NCBI RefSeq assembly: GCF_000949865.1
Contig: NZ_JWJH01000003.1
Span: 1-64,000, forward strand
DNA: 64,000 nt
Source of the DNA: Rhizobium nepotum 39/7
GTDB taxonomy: Bacteria; Pseudomonadota; Alphaproteobacteria; Rhizobiales; Rhizobiaceae
Direction of reading: 5' to 3'
The notes under the pieces are model-generated. The model was given only the letters and a program-made list of their open reading frames with translations. It did not search any database and had not been told where the DNA came from. Position numbers and translations under genes: made by a program. Within the stretch, counting starts at the first letter, position 1. Each line of letters begins with the position of its first letter. Shown here piece after piece: positions 26,991 to 33,681 of the stretch.

Positions 26991-28304
26991 ATGGCCGACA
27001 TGACACAATCCAATTCCACAGCGTCCCCCAAGACGGAAAAGACGGGCTCGATTTCGCGTTTCATCAGCGCCACCGAGCTTGATACCCGGCTACTCGGCAT
27101 GGTCGGTGCGCTTCTTCTGATCTGGATCGGTTTCCATATTCTTTCGGGCGGGCTGTTCCTGACGCCGAGAAATCTCTGGAACCTCTCTGTCCAGACCGCC
27201 TCCGTGGCGGTAATGGCGACAGGCATGGTGCTTGTCATCGTCACCCGCAACATCGATCTGTCGGTCGGGTCGATCCTCGGTTTTTCCGGCATGATCATGG
27301 GTGTCATGCAGGCGGAAATCCTGCCGCAGATCCTCGGCTTCGAACATTGGGCGACATGGATCGTCACGCTTCTGGTCGGCATTCTCGTCGGCGGCGCGAT
27401 CGGCATGCTGCAAGGCTCTATCATCGCCTTCCTGAATGTGCCGTCCTTCATCGTCACGCTCGGCGGTTTGCTGGTCTGGCGCGGCGGCACCTGGTTCGTC
27501 ACCAGCGGTCGCACCGTGGCGCCGATGGATTCCACCTTCCGCCTGATGGGCGGCGGCACCAGCGGCTCGATCGGTGAGACATGGAGCTGGGTCGCTGCCA
27601 TCGTCGCCTGCGTCGCCATCGTTGCGGCGATCCTGAATTCCCGTCACCAGCGCCGCCGGTTCGGTTTTCCGCTGCGGCCCGTCTGGGCGGAGTATTTTCT
27701 GGTGGCACTCGGCTGCTTCGTCGTTATCGGCTTCGTGGCGGTGGTCAACAGCTATCCTTGGCCGATCAACATCGCCCGCAACTATGCCGAAGCAAGTGGC
27801 ATAGCCTGGCCGGAAGGCGGTCTGTTCATTCCGCACGGCATCGCCATTCCCGTGTTGATGGCGCTCGCTGTCGGGGCGGTGATGACTTTCATCGCGACGC
27901 GGCTGCGCTTCGGACGTTATGTCTTCGCCATCGGCGGCAATCCTGAAGCAGCGGAACTCGCCGGCATCAAGACCCGCTGGGTCACGGTGAAGATATTCAC
28001 GCTGATGGGCGTCCTGTGCGCCATCGCTGCGGCGATCTCGACGGCCCGCCTCAACGCGGCCACCAATGCCCAGGGTGAACTGGACGAACTTTATACGATC
28101 GCGGCGGCGGTCATCGGCGGCACCTCGCTCGCCGGCGGCGTCGGCACCATTGCGGGCGCGATGCTCGGCGCGCTCGTCATGCAATCGCTGCAATCCGGCA
28201 TGGTGCTCGTGGGCATCGATACGCCTTTCCAGCGCATCGTCGTCGGTGTGGTTCTGGTCGTCGCCGTCTGGCTCGACACCATTTACCGCGCTCGCGCCAA
28301 GTAA
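26991..28304 (+). CDS. xylH: D-xylose ABC transporter, permease
   Basis: A 437-residue inner-membrane permease of the BPD_transp_2 family with ten or more hydrophobic segments. Family motifs include TRNIDLSVGSILGFSGM, FIVTLGGLLVWRGG and a late GGNPEAAELAGIKTRWV and AAAVIGGTSLAGGVGTIAGAMLGAL region. The long loop with SRHQRRRFGF in the middle is characteristic of XylH rather than RbsC, as is the greater length. A GGAGG motif lies before the ATG at 26991. It channels the sugar delivered by XylF using ATP hydrolysed by the downstream protein. Confidence 0.93.
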   Translation: MADMTQSNSTASPKTEKTGSISRFISATELDTRLLGMVGALLLIWIGFHILSGGLFLTPRNLWNLSVQTASVAVMATGMVLVIVTRNIDLSVGSILGFSGMIMGVMQAEILPQILGFEHWATWIVTLLVGILVGGAIGMLQGSIIAFLNVPSFIVTLGGLLVWRGGTWFVTSGRTVAPMDSTFRLMGGGTSGSIGETWSWVAAIVACVAIVAAILNSRHQRRRFGFPLRPVWAEYFLVALGCFVVIGFVAVVNSYPWPINIARNYAEASGIAWPEGGLFIPHGIAIPVLMALAVGAVMTFIATRLRFGRYVFAIGGNPEAAELAGIKTRWVTVKIFTLMGVLCAIAAAISTARLNAATNAQGELDELYTIAAAVIGGTSLAGGVGTIAGAMLGALVMQSLQSGMVLVGIDTPFQRIVVGVVLVVAVWLDTIYRARAK

Positions 28305-28322
28305 GAACCGAGGAGAACTCCT

Positions 28323-29105
28323 ATGACGGACCAAGTCACGCCCCTCGTGGAAATGCGCAATATTTCCATTTCCTTCGGCGGTATCCATGCGGTGGAAAAC
28401 GCCTCTGTCGATCTTTTCCCCGGCGAGGTGGTTGCCCTTCTCGGCCACAATGGTGCGGGAAAATCGACACTCATCAAGATATTGTCCGGTGCATACCGGC
28501 GGGATGAGGGCGATATCCTCATCAACGGCGAGGATGTGGATATTCGCAATCCCCGCGACGCCAAGAAATATGGCATCGAAACCATCTACCAGACGCTGGC
28601 CGTGGCGGATAATGTCGATGCGGCGGCCAATCTTTATCTCGGTCGCGAGTTGAAGACGAAATGGGGCACATTGGACGATGTCGCAATGGAGGCCTCGGCC
28701 CGCGAGGTCATGGGGCGTCTCAACCCCAACTTCCGGCGGTTCAAGGAGCCGGTGAAGGCGTTGTCTGGCGGCCAGCGACAATCCGTCGCCATTGCCCGCG
28801 CCATTCTTTTCGACGCCCGCATCCTCATCATGGATGAGCCGACGGCAGCGCTCGGGCCGCAGGAAACGGCGCAGGTCGGTGATCTCGTCAAGGAACTGAA
28901 ACGGCAGGGCATCGGCATCTTCCTCATCAGCCACGATATCCATGACGTCTTCGATCTGGCCGACCGGGTATTCGTCATGAAAAACGGCAAGGTGGTCGGC
29001 CATGCCCGTACGGAAGATGTGACGAAGGACGAGGTTCTCGGCATGATCATTCTGGGCAAGGTGCCATCAGGTGCTGTGGCGGGTCCGGGTGCGGTTGTCG
29101 CCTGA
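28323..29105 (+). CDS. xylG: Sugar ABC transporter, single-domain ATPase
   Basis: A 260-residue ATP-binding protein with Walker [10 protein letters not shown] at residues 41-49, signature LSGGQRQS and Walker [14 protein letters not shown]. coli XylG and RbsA have two fused ABC domains of about 500 residues; here only one is present, as in the fructose transporter protein FrcA of rhizobia, so the subunit must act as a homodimer. It lies 18 bp after xylH with GGAG before the ATG and is the last gene of xylFHG. Confidence 0.92.
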   Translation: MTDQVTPLVEMRNISISFGGIHAVENASVDLFPGEVVALLGHNGAGKSTLIKILSGAYRRDEGDILINGEDVDIRNPRDAKKYGIETIYQTLAVADNVDAAANLYLGRELKTKWGTLDDVAMEASAREVMGRLNPNFRRFKEPVKALSGGQRQSVAIARAILFDARILIMDEPTAALGPQETAQVGDLVKELKRQGIGIFLISHDIHDVFDLADRVFVMKNGKVVGHARTEDVTKDEVLGMIILGKVPSGAVAGPGAVVA

Positions 29106-29153
29106 TCGGTTCAGATCGAATATTCGAGATTTGTTATGCCCATATTGAGTGAA

Positions 29154-29170
29154 GCCCGGTAAAACCGGGC
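29154..29170 (+). terminator. Hairpin after xylG
   Basis: A 7-bp GC-rich stem, GCCCGGT and ACCGGGC around AAA, starts about 48 bp after the xylG stop. It is followed by CTCATCATTC, a weak T-rich tail, so it probably ends the xyl transcript. Confidence 0.5.
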
Positions 29171-29272
29171 CTCATCATTCATCGCTTCCGTGAAAATCCC
29201 TGGGGAGGGTCGTGCGGACAATTGCGTCCTGCAGAAACGCGCCCTCTGGTGGATTTACGTCATTGCGGATGT

Positions 29273-29506
29273 TCAATGCAGATCGGCGTGTGCGAGGCTG
29301 CTGCCGTTTATCTCTGCGCTTGTCAGCGGCAGACCCTGCTTGTTGATGTCCTGAGCCAGCGACAGCAATGCCATTTCGAGGAAATAGGTCGACATGCCCA
29401 ATTCCATCGATTTAGAACGCTGGCAAAGATAGGAAACCATCCTTCCAAGCGCCAGAATGTCGTCCGCATCGTCCTGTTCAAATATTGCTGTGGTAGATGC
29501 CGCCAT
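29273..29506 (-). CDS. Small unknown protein
   Basis: I do not recognise this 77-residue acidic-to-neutral protein (MAASTTAIFEQDDADDILAL and so on). It looks helical, with MELGMSTYFLEMALLSLAQDIN in the middle and no signal or membrane segment. A good GAGGGA Shine-Dalgarno sequence precedes the ATG at 29506, supporting a real gene. The start region carries a site resembling the xyl ROK operator. It follows the XRE regulator on the same strand by 95 bp. Confidence 0.68.
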   Translation of the reverse strand: MAASTTAIFEQDDADDILALGRMVSYLCQRSKSMELGMSTYFLEMALLSLAQDINKQGLPLTSAEINGSSLAHADLH

Positions 29507-29508
29507 GC

Positions 29509-29533
29509 TTCCCTCTCGACAGTCGACAATATG
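29509..29533. promoter_or_regulatory. Second site resembling the xyl ROK operator
   Basis: TCTCGAC-A-GTCGACAA at 29514-29529 shares the core of the perfect palindrome at 25764-25788, including all seven inner left-arm bases and nine of twelve right-arm bases. It covers the Shine-Dalgarno sequence of the small gene at 29273-29506. Binding by the same ROK protein would place that gene in the sugar regulon; this is inference. Confidence 0.4.
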
Positions 29534-29601
29534 ATAACGCGTTGATCCCCGCGTTGTTCATTTTCGACCACATCGAGCGTCACGCGAGCGTCACACCTGC
29601 G

Positions 29602-30042
29602 TCAATCATCGCTCTTGTTTTCCTGAGCGCCGGTATTTTCCGCCGTTTCGGTCGTTGCAAGCGATGTCACGAGGGCGACGATGCTTTTGCGCACGGTTGC
29701 GTTCTTGATCCGGGCGAAGGCCTGATTGAGCGAAAAACCTTCATTCGACGCCACGAATGATTGCATGGCATTGATGGAGCCAAGGGCCGGATTGGCGTTT
29801 CCGACATCCGGTGTGGCATTGGCGAACAAAGAGCTGACCTCGACGCCGAGAACCGATGCTATGGCCTGCAGGCGTGACGCGCCGACGCGATTTGCGCCCT
29901 TTTCGTATTTCTGGACCTGCTGAAAGGTGATGCCCAGCCGGCCCGCCAGTGCACTTTGACTCATGCCGAGCGACTTGCGGCGCATTCTGATTTGCGTACC
30001 GACATGCACATCAATCGGGCTGGGTAGTTTGGGTTGCAGCAT
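29602..30042 (-). CDS. XRE family transcriptional regulator
   Basis: A 146-residue protein with an N-terminal helix-turn-helix at about residues 14-70 (MSQSALAGRLGITFQQVQKYEKGANRV), the standard Cro/C1-type fold common in rhizobial regulators. The C-terminal part is acidic and has no recognised domain. GGAGG precedes the ATG at 30042. It lies 125 bp downstream of the deiminase-like gene on the same strand and may be part of, or autonomous from, that cluster. An inverted repeat upstream could be its own operator. Confidence 0.88.
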   Translation of the reverse strand: MLQPKLPSPIDVHVGTQIRMRRKSLGMSQSALAGRLGITFQQVQKYEKGANRVGASRLQAIASVLGVEVSSLFANATPDVGNANPALGSINAMQSFVASNEGFSLNQAFARIKNATVRKSIVALVTSLATTETAENTGAQENKSDD

Positions 30043-30092
30043 GGATTCCTCCAGTTGTGAGGGGCTTAATTTGGATAATTGTCAATTAATAT

Positions 30093-30114
30093 TGTTGAAG
30101 GTAGACATTCAACA
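30093..30114. promoter_or_regulatory. Inverted repeat upstream of the XRE gene
   Basis: TGTTGAA and TTCAACA, 8 bp apart, lie about 50 bp upstream of the XRE gene in AT-rich DNA. It could be an autoregulatory operator or the end of the upstream transcript; there is no T-run on the minus strand to favour the latter. Confidence 0.35.
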
Positions 30115-30167
30115 CAATTTCCACGGGTATTGCGAGGCGTTACTGACAAAATAAGGCGGTTTTCTGT

Positions 30168-31370
30168 TTATATGCTATGTGCCGGGCCACGGTTTATCAC
30201 CTTTGTCGCACACCGCAATGCCCCGTTTCTGCTTGTAAAACGGCTCCATCCCTCCACGCCGATGGCATAAAAGCCGAGTTTTTCCCATATTTTCCGGTTT
30301 TCTTCGTCGAAACCCTCGAATGCTTCCGTATCGCCGAAATGCGGGATCCAGACGAATGGCTGCTTTTGACCGGGCCGCACGGCATTTTCCAGAAGGATAT
30401 TATTGTAAAGCCGGGGCAGGCATTTGTTCGTATCGATGGCGGGTGAAACCGGAATGGGATTTCGCATGATCGCGAAGCCTTGCCGCGCCAGCGAAAGGGC
30501 AGAGGCGTCCAGTTTTCGTTTCAAATCCGTGGTTGAACGGGCTTCGCAGCCGCCCTGCGCCACCGGATCGGCGACAAGCAATAGCGGGCGGCCATCACGA
30601 CGAAGGCCCGTGACCGAAACGAACTGGTCGACGTGGAAACCGCACTGATGCATTTTCCCGGCGATCAATACAGGATCGGAGGTTTCAACCGGGGAAAGAT
30701 CGGAAGCTGAATTCCCGAGATCCTCCGGCCGATATCCGAAACTGTGCACGGTTCTGCCGTCGAGAGCCTGAACCCGGCACCATTGTTGCGAGTGCTCGAC
30801 CGCCGCATTGCTTGCGATCCCCCTGTCGTCCCGCAGGCTGGAATGGCCCACCAGTCGAAAGTCCGGGCCGACCAGCTGGTTGCCGCCCGGCAAAATGACC
30901 TGCGAAGTGGTGACTGCAAGCCCGAGACGGTTGGCCAGCCCGCCGGCGATGGGGTCTTCTGCTGCTGAAACCAGTTCGGTTGCGCCCCTCTCGCCGGTCC
31001 GGACGTGGAACATATCCTGTATCCACGGATGCGAAACGTTGTGATGTGCGTCGAGCGCTACCAGTTCTGCGGTACAGCGGATTGCCAGCCTGTCGAGCCA
31101 GTTTTGCGCGGAGGTGAGACAGGCGCGATTGATCAGAACAAGTGCTGTTATATCGGAAGGCAGAGCCGAAAGCAGGTTTCCGATTGGAATGAGCGGTGAA
31201 ACGTCATGGTTCGCAAAAAACGGTGTGGGCAGTGCAAGCGCGATCGTGCGGATCAGCCCACCGCAATCGGGCACGAGAGACAGGGACCGGGCAGCGGTCA
31301 AGACACTTTTTCCCACGCCATGCGCCGCGCGGCCAATTGCTGAAAAAACGCCGTGTTCTGGAGCTTCCAT
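30168..31370 (-). CDS. Peptidyl-arginine deiminase-like protein
   Basis: A 400-residue protein that shows the catalytic set of the PAD C-terminal domain. Numbered from the ATG at 31370: WIQD with D119, HVDQFVS with H246 and D248, and RCAT with C387. These match the WIQDE, HVDEFLS and HCGTN motifs of vertebrate and bacterial peptidyl-arginine deiminases, which turn protein arginine into citrulline. A YNNILLENAVRPG segment also fits. No signal peptide is seen. The ATG has no Shine-Dalgarno sequence and overlaps the tfuA-like gene by 73 bp; a TTG at 31301, overlapping that gene's stop as TTGA, or a GTG at 31316 may be the real start. The assignment to the guanidine-modifying superfamily is strong; the substrate is unknown. 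Confidence 0.8.
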   Translation of the reverse strand: MEAPEHGVFSAIGRAAHGVGKSVLTAARSLSLVPDCGGLIRTIALALPTPFFANHDVSPLIPIGNLLSALPSDITALVLINRACLTSAQNWLDRLAIRCTAELVALDAHHNVSHPWIQDMFHVRTGERGATELVSAAEDPIAGGLANRLGLAVTTSQVILPGGNQLVGPDFRLVGHSSLRDDRGIASNAAVEHSQQWCRVQALDGRTVHSFGYRPEDLGNSASDLSPVETSDPVLIAGKMHQCGFHVDQFVSVTGLRRDGRPLLLVADPVAQGGCEARSTTDLKRKLDASALSLARQGFAIMRNPIPVSPAIDTNKCLPRLYNNILLENAVRPGQKQPFVWIPHFGDTEAFEGFDEENRKIWEKLGFYAIGVEGWSRFTSRNGALRCATKVINRGPAHSI

Positions 31371-32011
31371 GATAGTGGCGGCGGAGATGGCAACGCGCCG
31401 CTGCCAATCATGCCTAAAAGCCTGGCCGCATCGTTTCGTTTGACGGATACCGCATGTCCGGCCAGAAAATTTGCAGTTTCGGGGCTGAGCTTTGCCTCAG
31501 TTGCGATTGCGCGCCATGTTCTGCGGGTAAAATGCAGCTTGCGGGCAGCGCGCAGCAGGCCGTCGTGTTCCCCCGGTTCGAACGACGCGCGGCACGCTTC
31601 CAGCGTCGCTTCGGCATCGACCAGCGCGATCGTAAGCGGGCGATAATCGAGTTCGCCGGGCGCATGGGTGACCGCCACATCGGCGTCTGAAAACCGCCGC
31701 CCGTCCCGATAGGCTTCGAAGATTTCGCCGATGCCGATCATGCCGAAGGCTACGCATTCCGCCGCCCTCAGCGCACCCATGCTGGCCGCGCCGACAACGG
31801 TGACGCCCTCTGATAGCGCAAACAGGATTTCCTTGTGCCAGACGGCGGCGCAATCTCCGTAAAGGCCGTCGATCAGCCCGATGATCCGGGCGCCCTGTTG
31901 CACAGCGTCAAAAATATCACCACAGGAGGCGGGGCCGCGAAGATCGACCCCGGAAATCCCTTCGCGTGCGATGCCGTGGATGGACGGCCCCGCAAAAACC
32001 ACCGGCTTCAT
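31298..32011 (-). CDS. TfuA-like protein
   Basis: A 237-residue TfuA-domain protein. Family signatures are FAGPS at residues 6-10, PASCGDIFDAVQQGARIIGLIDG at 27-49 and WHKEILFALSEGVTVVGAASMGALRAAE at 58-85, split here for length. TfuA partners of YcaO enzymes are required for peptide thioamidation in methanogen McrA and in some RiPPs, probably by handling the sulfur donor. The ATG at 32011 overlaps the YcaO stop (TGATG) with GGAGG just upstream, so translation is coupled. The name comes from the trifolitoxin cluster of Rhizobium; no trifolitoxin precursor is present here. Confidence 0.92.
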   Translation of the reverse strand: MKPVVFAGPSIHGIAREGISGVDLRGPASCGDIFDAVQQGARIIGLIDGLYGDCAAVWHKEILFALSEGVTVVGAASMGALRAAECVAFGMIGIGEIFEAYRDGRRFSDADVAVTHAPGELDYRPLTIALVDAEATLEACRASFEPGEHDGLLRAARKLHFTRRTWRAIATEAKLSPETANFLAGHAVSVKRNDAARLLGMIGSGALPSPPPLSWKLQNTAFFQQLAARRMAWEKVS

Positions 32012-33273
32012 CAAAGACCTCCGAGGTTCAGGAACCGGTCAAGCGTCCGCGGTGAGATCTGTTGCAGACCGCCGCCCGCAGGTGTGAGGCCGCTTGCCAG
32101 AACCCGCACGACATGCAGGCCGGATATTCCCGTTTCCAGCGGAAAGACATAGATGTCCTCGATCCCGCTGGAGAAGAGATGCTCCGCAAGCTGACGCCAT
32201 GGCGGCAGAGCCGTGTCGCGATCCGCGAAATCGAGATTGGCCGGGAGCCGTTCCACCGGCCGTGACGCGGATACGGCTGGTGTGGCCGCAAACATATCCC
32301 GCTGGTAGCGCAGAGGAGAGAGATCGTCCCTCGCGCCGCTGATGTCAGTCAATCGCGACTGCACCGCCTCTAGCAGCGCCGCAATTGCGGCGTCATAGGT
32401 ACCAAACCGGCAGGCCGCGCCGGCAGCACTGCGGGTCGCAAGCCCGCCCTGCGCGTGAATGGAACGGGGTAAGCTTGCCATGACCACCGGCACGCCGAGC
32501 GCATTCGTCAGGTCAAAGAAGCGCGGCGGCAGTCCGATATCTGAGAGATGTCGAACAAGGGTGTCGAAAGAAGTGTCGATTCCTGGTGGAAACAGGACCG
32601 GTTCCGGCGCGATATTGCGGGTTTCGAAAGTGTCTATGAGAAAGCAGGCATCATTTTCGACGAGTTCGAGCAAAGCGTGGAGAGCCGCGTGGTCATGGTC
32701 GAAACCGGCCGCGAGACCTTGCGAACTCATCAGGAAGGCCCGTCGATCCCAGGGGAAATCCGCGCGGAAATCCATGCCGACCAGCTCATAAGGGGCAAAA
32801 ACGTCGCGCTGCCGGCCTATGGATATTCCTTTTACCCAGGCGCGTTCGGTTTGCAGATTAAGAGTGTCCGGGTCGACCCGGCCGATGGTTTCGAAGGGAA
32901 CAATCGGAGCGCCCTTGTCCCGCATCTCCTGAATGGAGCCGAAAGCGGCGATGTGTTTGCGGGTGTCTTCGGCAACGGCACCTTCGATCGCTTCCATGAT
33001 CGCCGAAAGGCGGGCCTGTTCCGCGACAAGTCCCTTGCCCTGAGACACCGACAGTCCGCGTGAATTGGGCCGCGCGGCAAACCAGACGGGTATGCCGATA
33101 ATGTCGAGACCGGTCACGTCGCCGACACGGGTAATCCCGAACCGCCGAAGCAGTTCGGGATCGAAGAACGAAGCGTCCGCATGTCTTGAAGCCGCCGTCG
33201 CTGAAATGGGAGCACCGTCGGCGGCCAAGGCTGCGGGGCCGCGATCAGGGCGCAGCGTTGGTGTCGTCGGCAA
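32011..33273 (-). CDS. YcaO-domain cyclodehydratase/thioamidation enzyme
   Basis: A 420-residue YcaO protein, which uses ATP to activate backbone amides. Nucleotide-binding motifs are in place: SQGKG at 77-81, SAIMEAIEGAVAE at 90-102, SSQGLAAG at 183-190, ELVEND at 203-208 and EAVQSRLTDISGARDD at 302-317. There is no fused E1-like or RRE leader-binding domain, and the proline-rich C-terminus of azoline-forming members is absent. Paired with TfuA, thioamide formation is the best guess. The start is a TTG at 33273 inside the preceding gene (29-bp overlap) without a clear Shine-Dalgarno sequence; a second TTG about 15 codons on is possible. Confidence 0.92.
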   Translation of the reverse strand: MPTTPTLRPDRGPAALAADGAPISATAASRHADASFFDPELLRRFGITRVGDVTGLDIIGIPVWFAARPNSRGLSVSQGKGLVAEQARLSAIMEAIEGAVAEDTRKHIAAFGSIQEMRDKGAPIVPFETIGRVDPDTLNLQTERAWVKGISIGRQRDVFAPYELVGMDFRADFPWDRRAFLMSSQGLAAGFDHDHAALHALLELVENDACFLIDTFETRNIAPEPVLFPPGIDTSFDTLVRHLSDIGLPPRFFDLTNALGVPVVMASLPRSIHAQGGLATRSAAGAACRFGTYDAAIAALLEAVQSRLTDISGARDDLSPLRYQRDMFAATPAVSASRPVERLPANLDFADRDTALPPWRQLAEHLFSSGIEDIYVFPLETGISGLHVVRVLASGLTPAGGGLQQISPRTLDRFLNLGGL

Positions 33274-33673
33274 GGATGGCGTCGAACAGTTCGCCGGTGA
33301 TGGCGCCCGCCGGGCCGACCGCCTGAAGCGCCGACTCGATCGGTGCCAGTACCATGCGGTTGAAATCCCAGCCGGTGTCGATCACTTCACCGACAAGGGC
33401 GAAATCGGCCTCGGAAACCACGGCGCCGCCGGCGAGGAGGGCTTCGATGCCCTGAATCTGGACCTGATCCAGTTCGGTTTCGGGCAGGCCGTCCTGGCGG
33501 ACGAGCATGGATTTTGCGGCCGCGGCAACGCGTGCATAGCCGTCCACACCGGGATGGCTCGCCTCATAGGCGGCAATCGTCTCATGCGAAACGGACGCAA
33601 CCTTGAGCGGCGCCGTACGAATGAAGAGAATGCCGAAATCCTTTTTTCCAACAATGAAGAAGTGCGAGGACAT
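33245..33673 (-). CDS. Unknown protein, candidate substrate of the YcaO cluster
   Basis: I do not recognise this 142-residue protein. AGGAG precedes the ATG, giving a secure start. It begins with a hydrophobic strand-like MSSHFFIVGKKDFGILFIR, continues with helical, Ala-rich sequence (YARVAAAAKSML, IEALLAGGAVVSEADFALVGEVID) and ends in an acidic DAILADDTNAAP. It has no cysteine and four arginines (R19, R48, R59, R106). It lies 8 bp after the SARP regulator and overlaps the YcaO gene, so it is made with the modifying enzymes. It could be their substrate or an accessory subunit; neither is shown. Confidence 0.82.
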   Translation of the reverse strand: MSSHFFIVGKKDFGILFIRTAPLKVASVSHETIAAYEASHPGVDGYARVAAAAKSMLVRQDGLPETELDQVQIQGIEALLAGGAVVSEADFALVGEVIDTGWDFNRMVLAPIESALQAVGPAGAITGELFDAILADDTNAAP

Positions 33674-33681
33674 AATATCTC

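Noticed and set aside
27090-29003. Minus-strand frame of 637 residues opposite xylH/xylG
   Set aside because: It is antisense to two real transporter genes and has a skewed Asp/His/Arg composition.
30168-33273. Trifolitoxin biosynthesis cluster
   Set aside because: Only the TfuA-like and YcaO parts are shared. No TfxA-like precursor, no TfxB/C-type oxidoreductase genes and no dedicated transporter were seen.
33674-33681. Short RiPP precursor gene near the YcaO gene
   Set aside because: I looked in the gaps between cluster genes; they are only a few bases long, and no separate short precursor with leader and core is visible.
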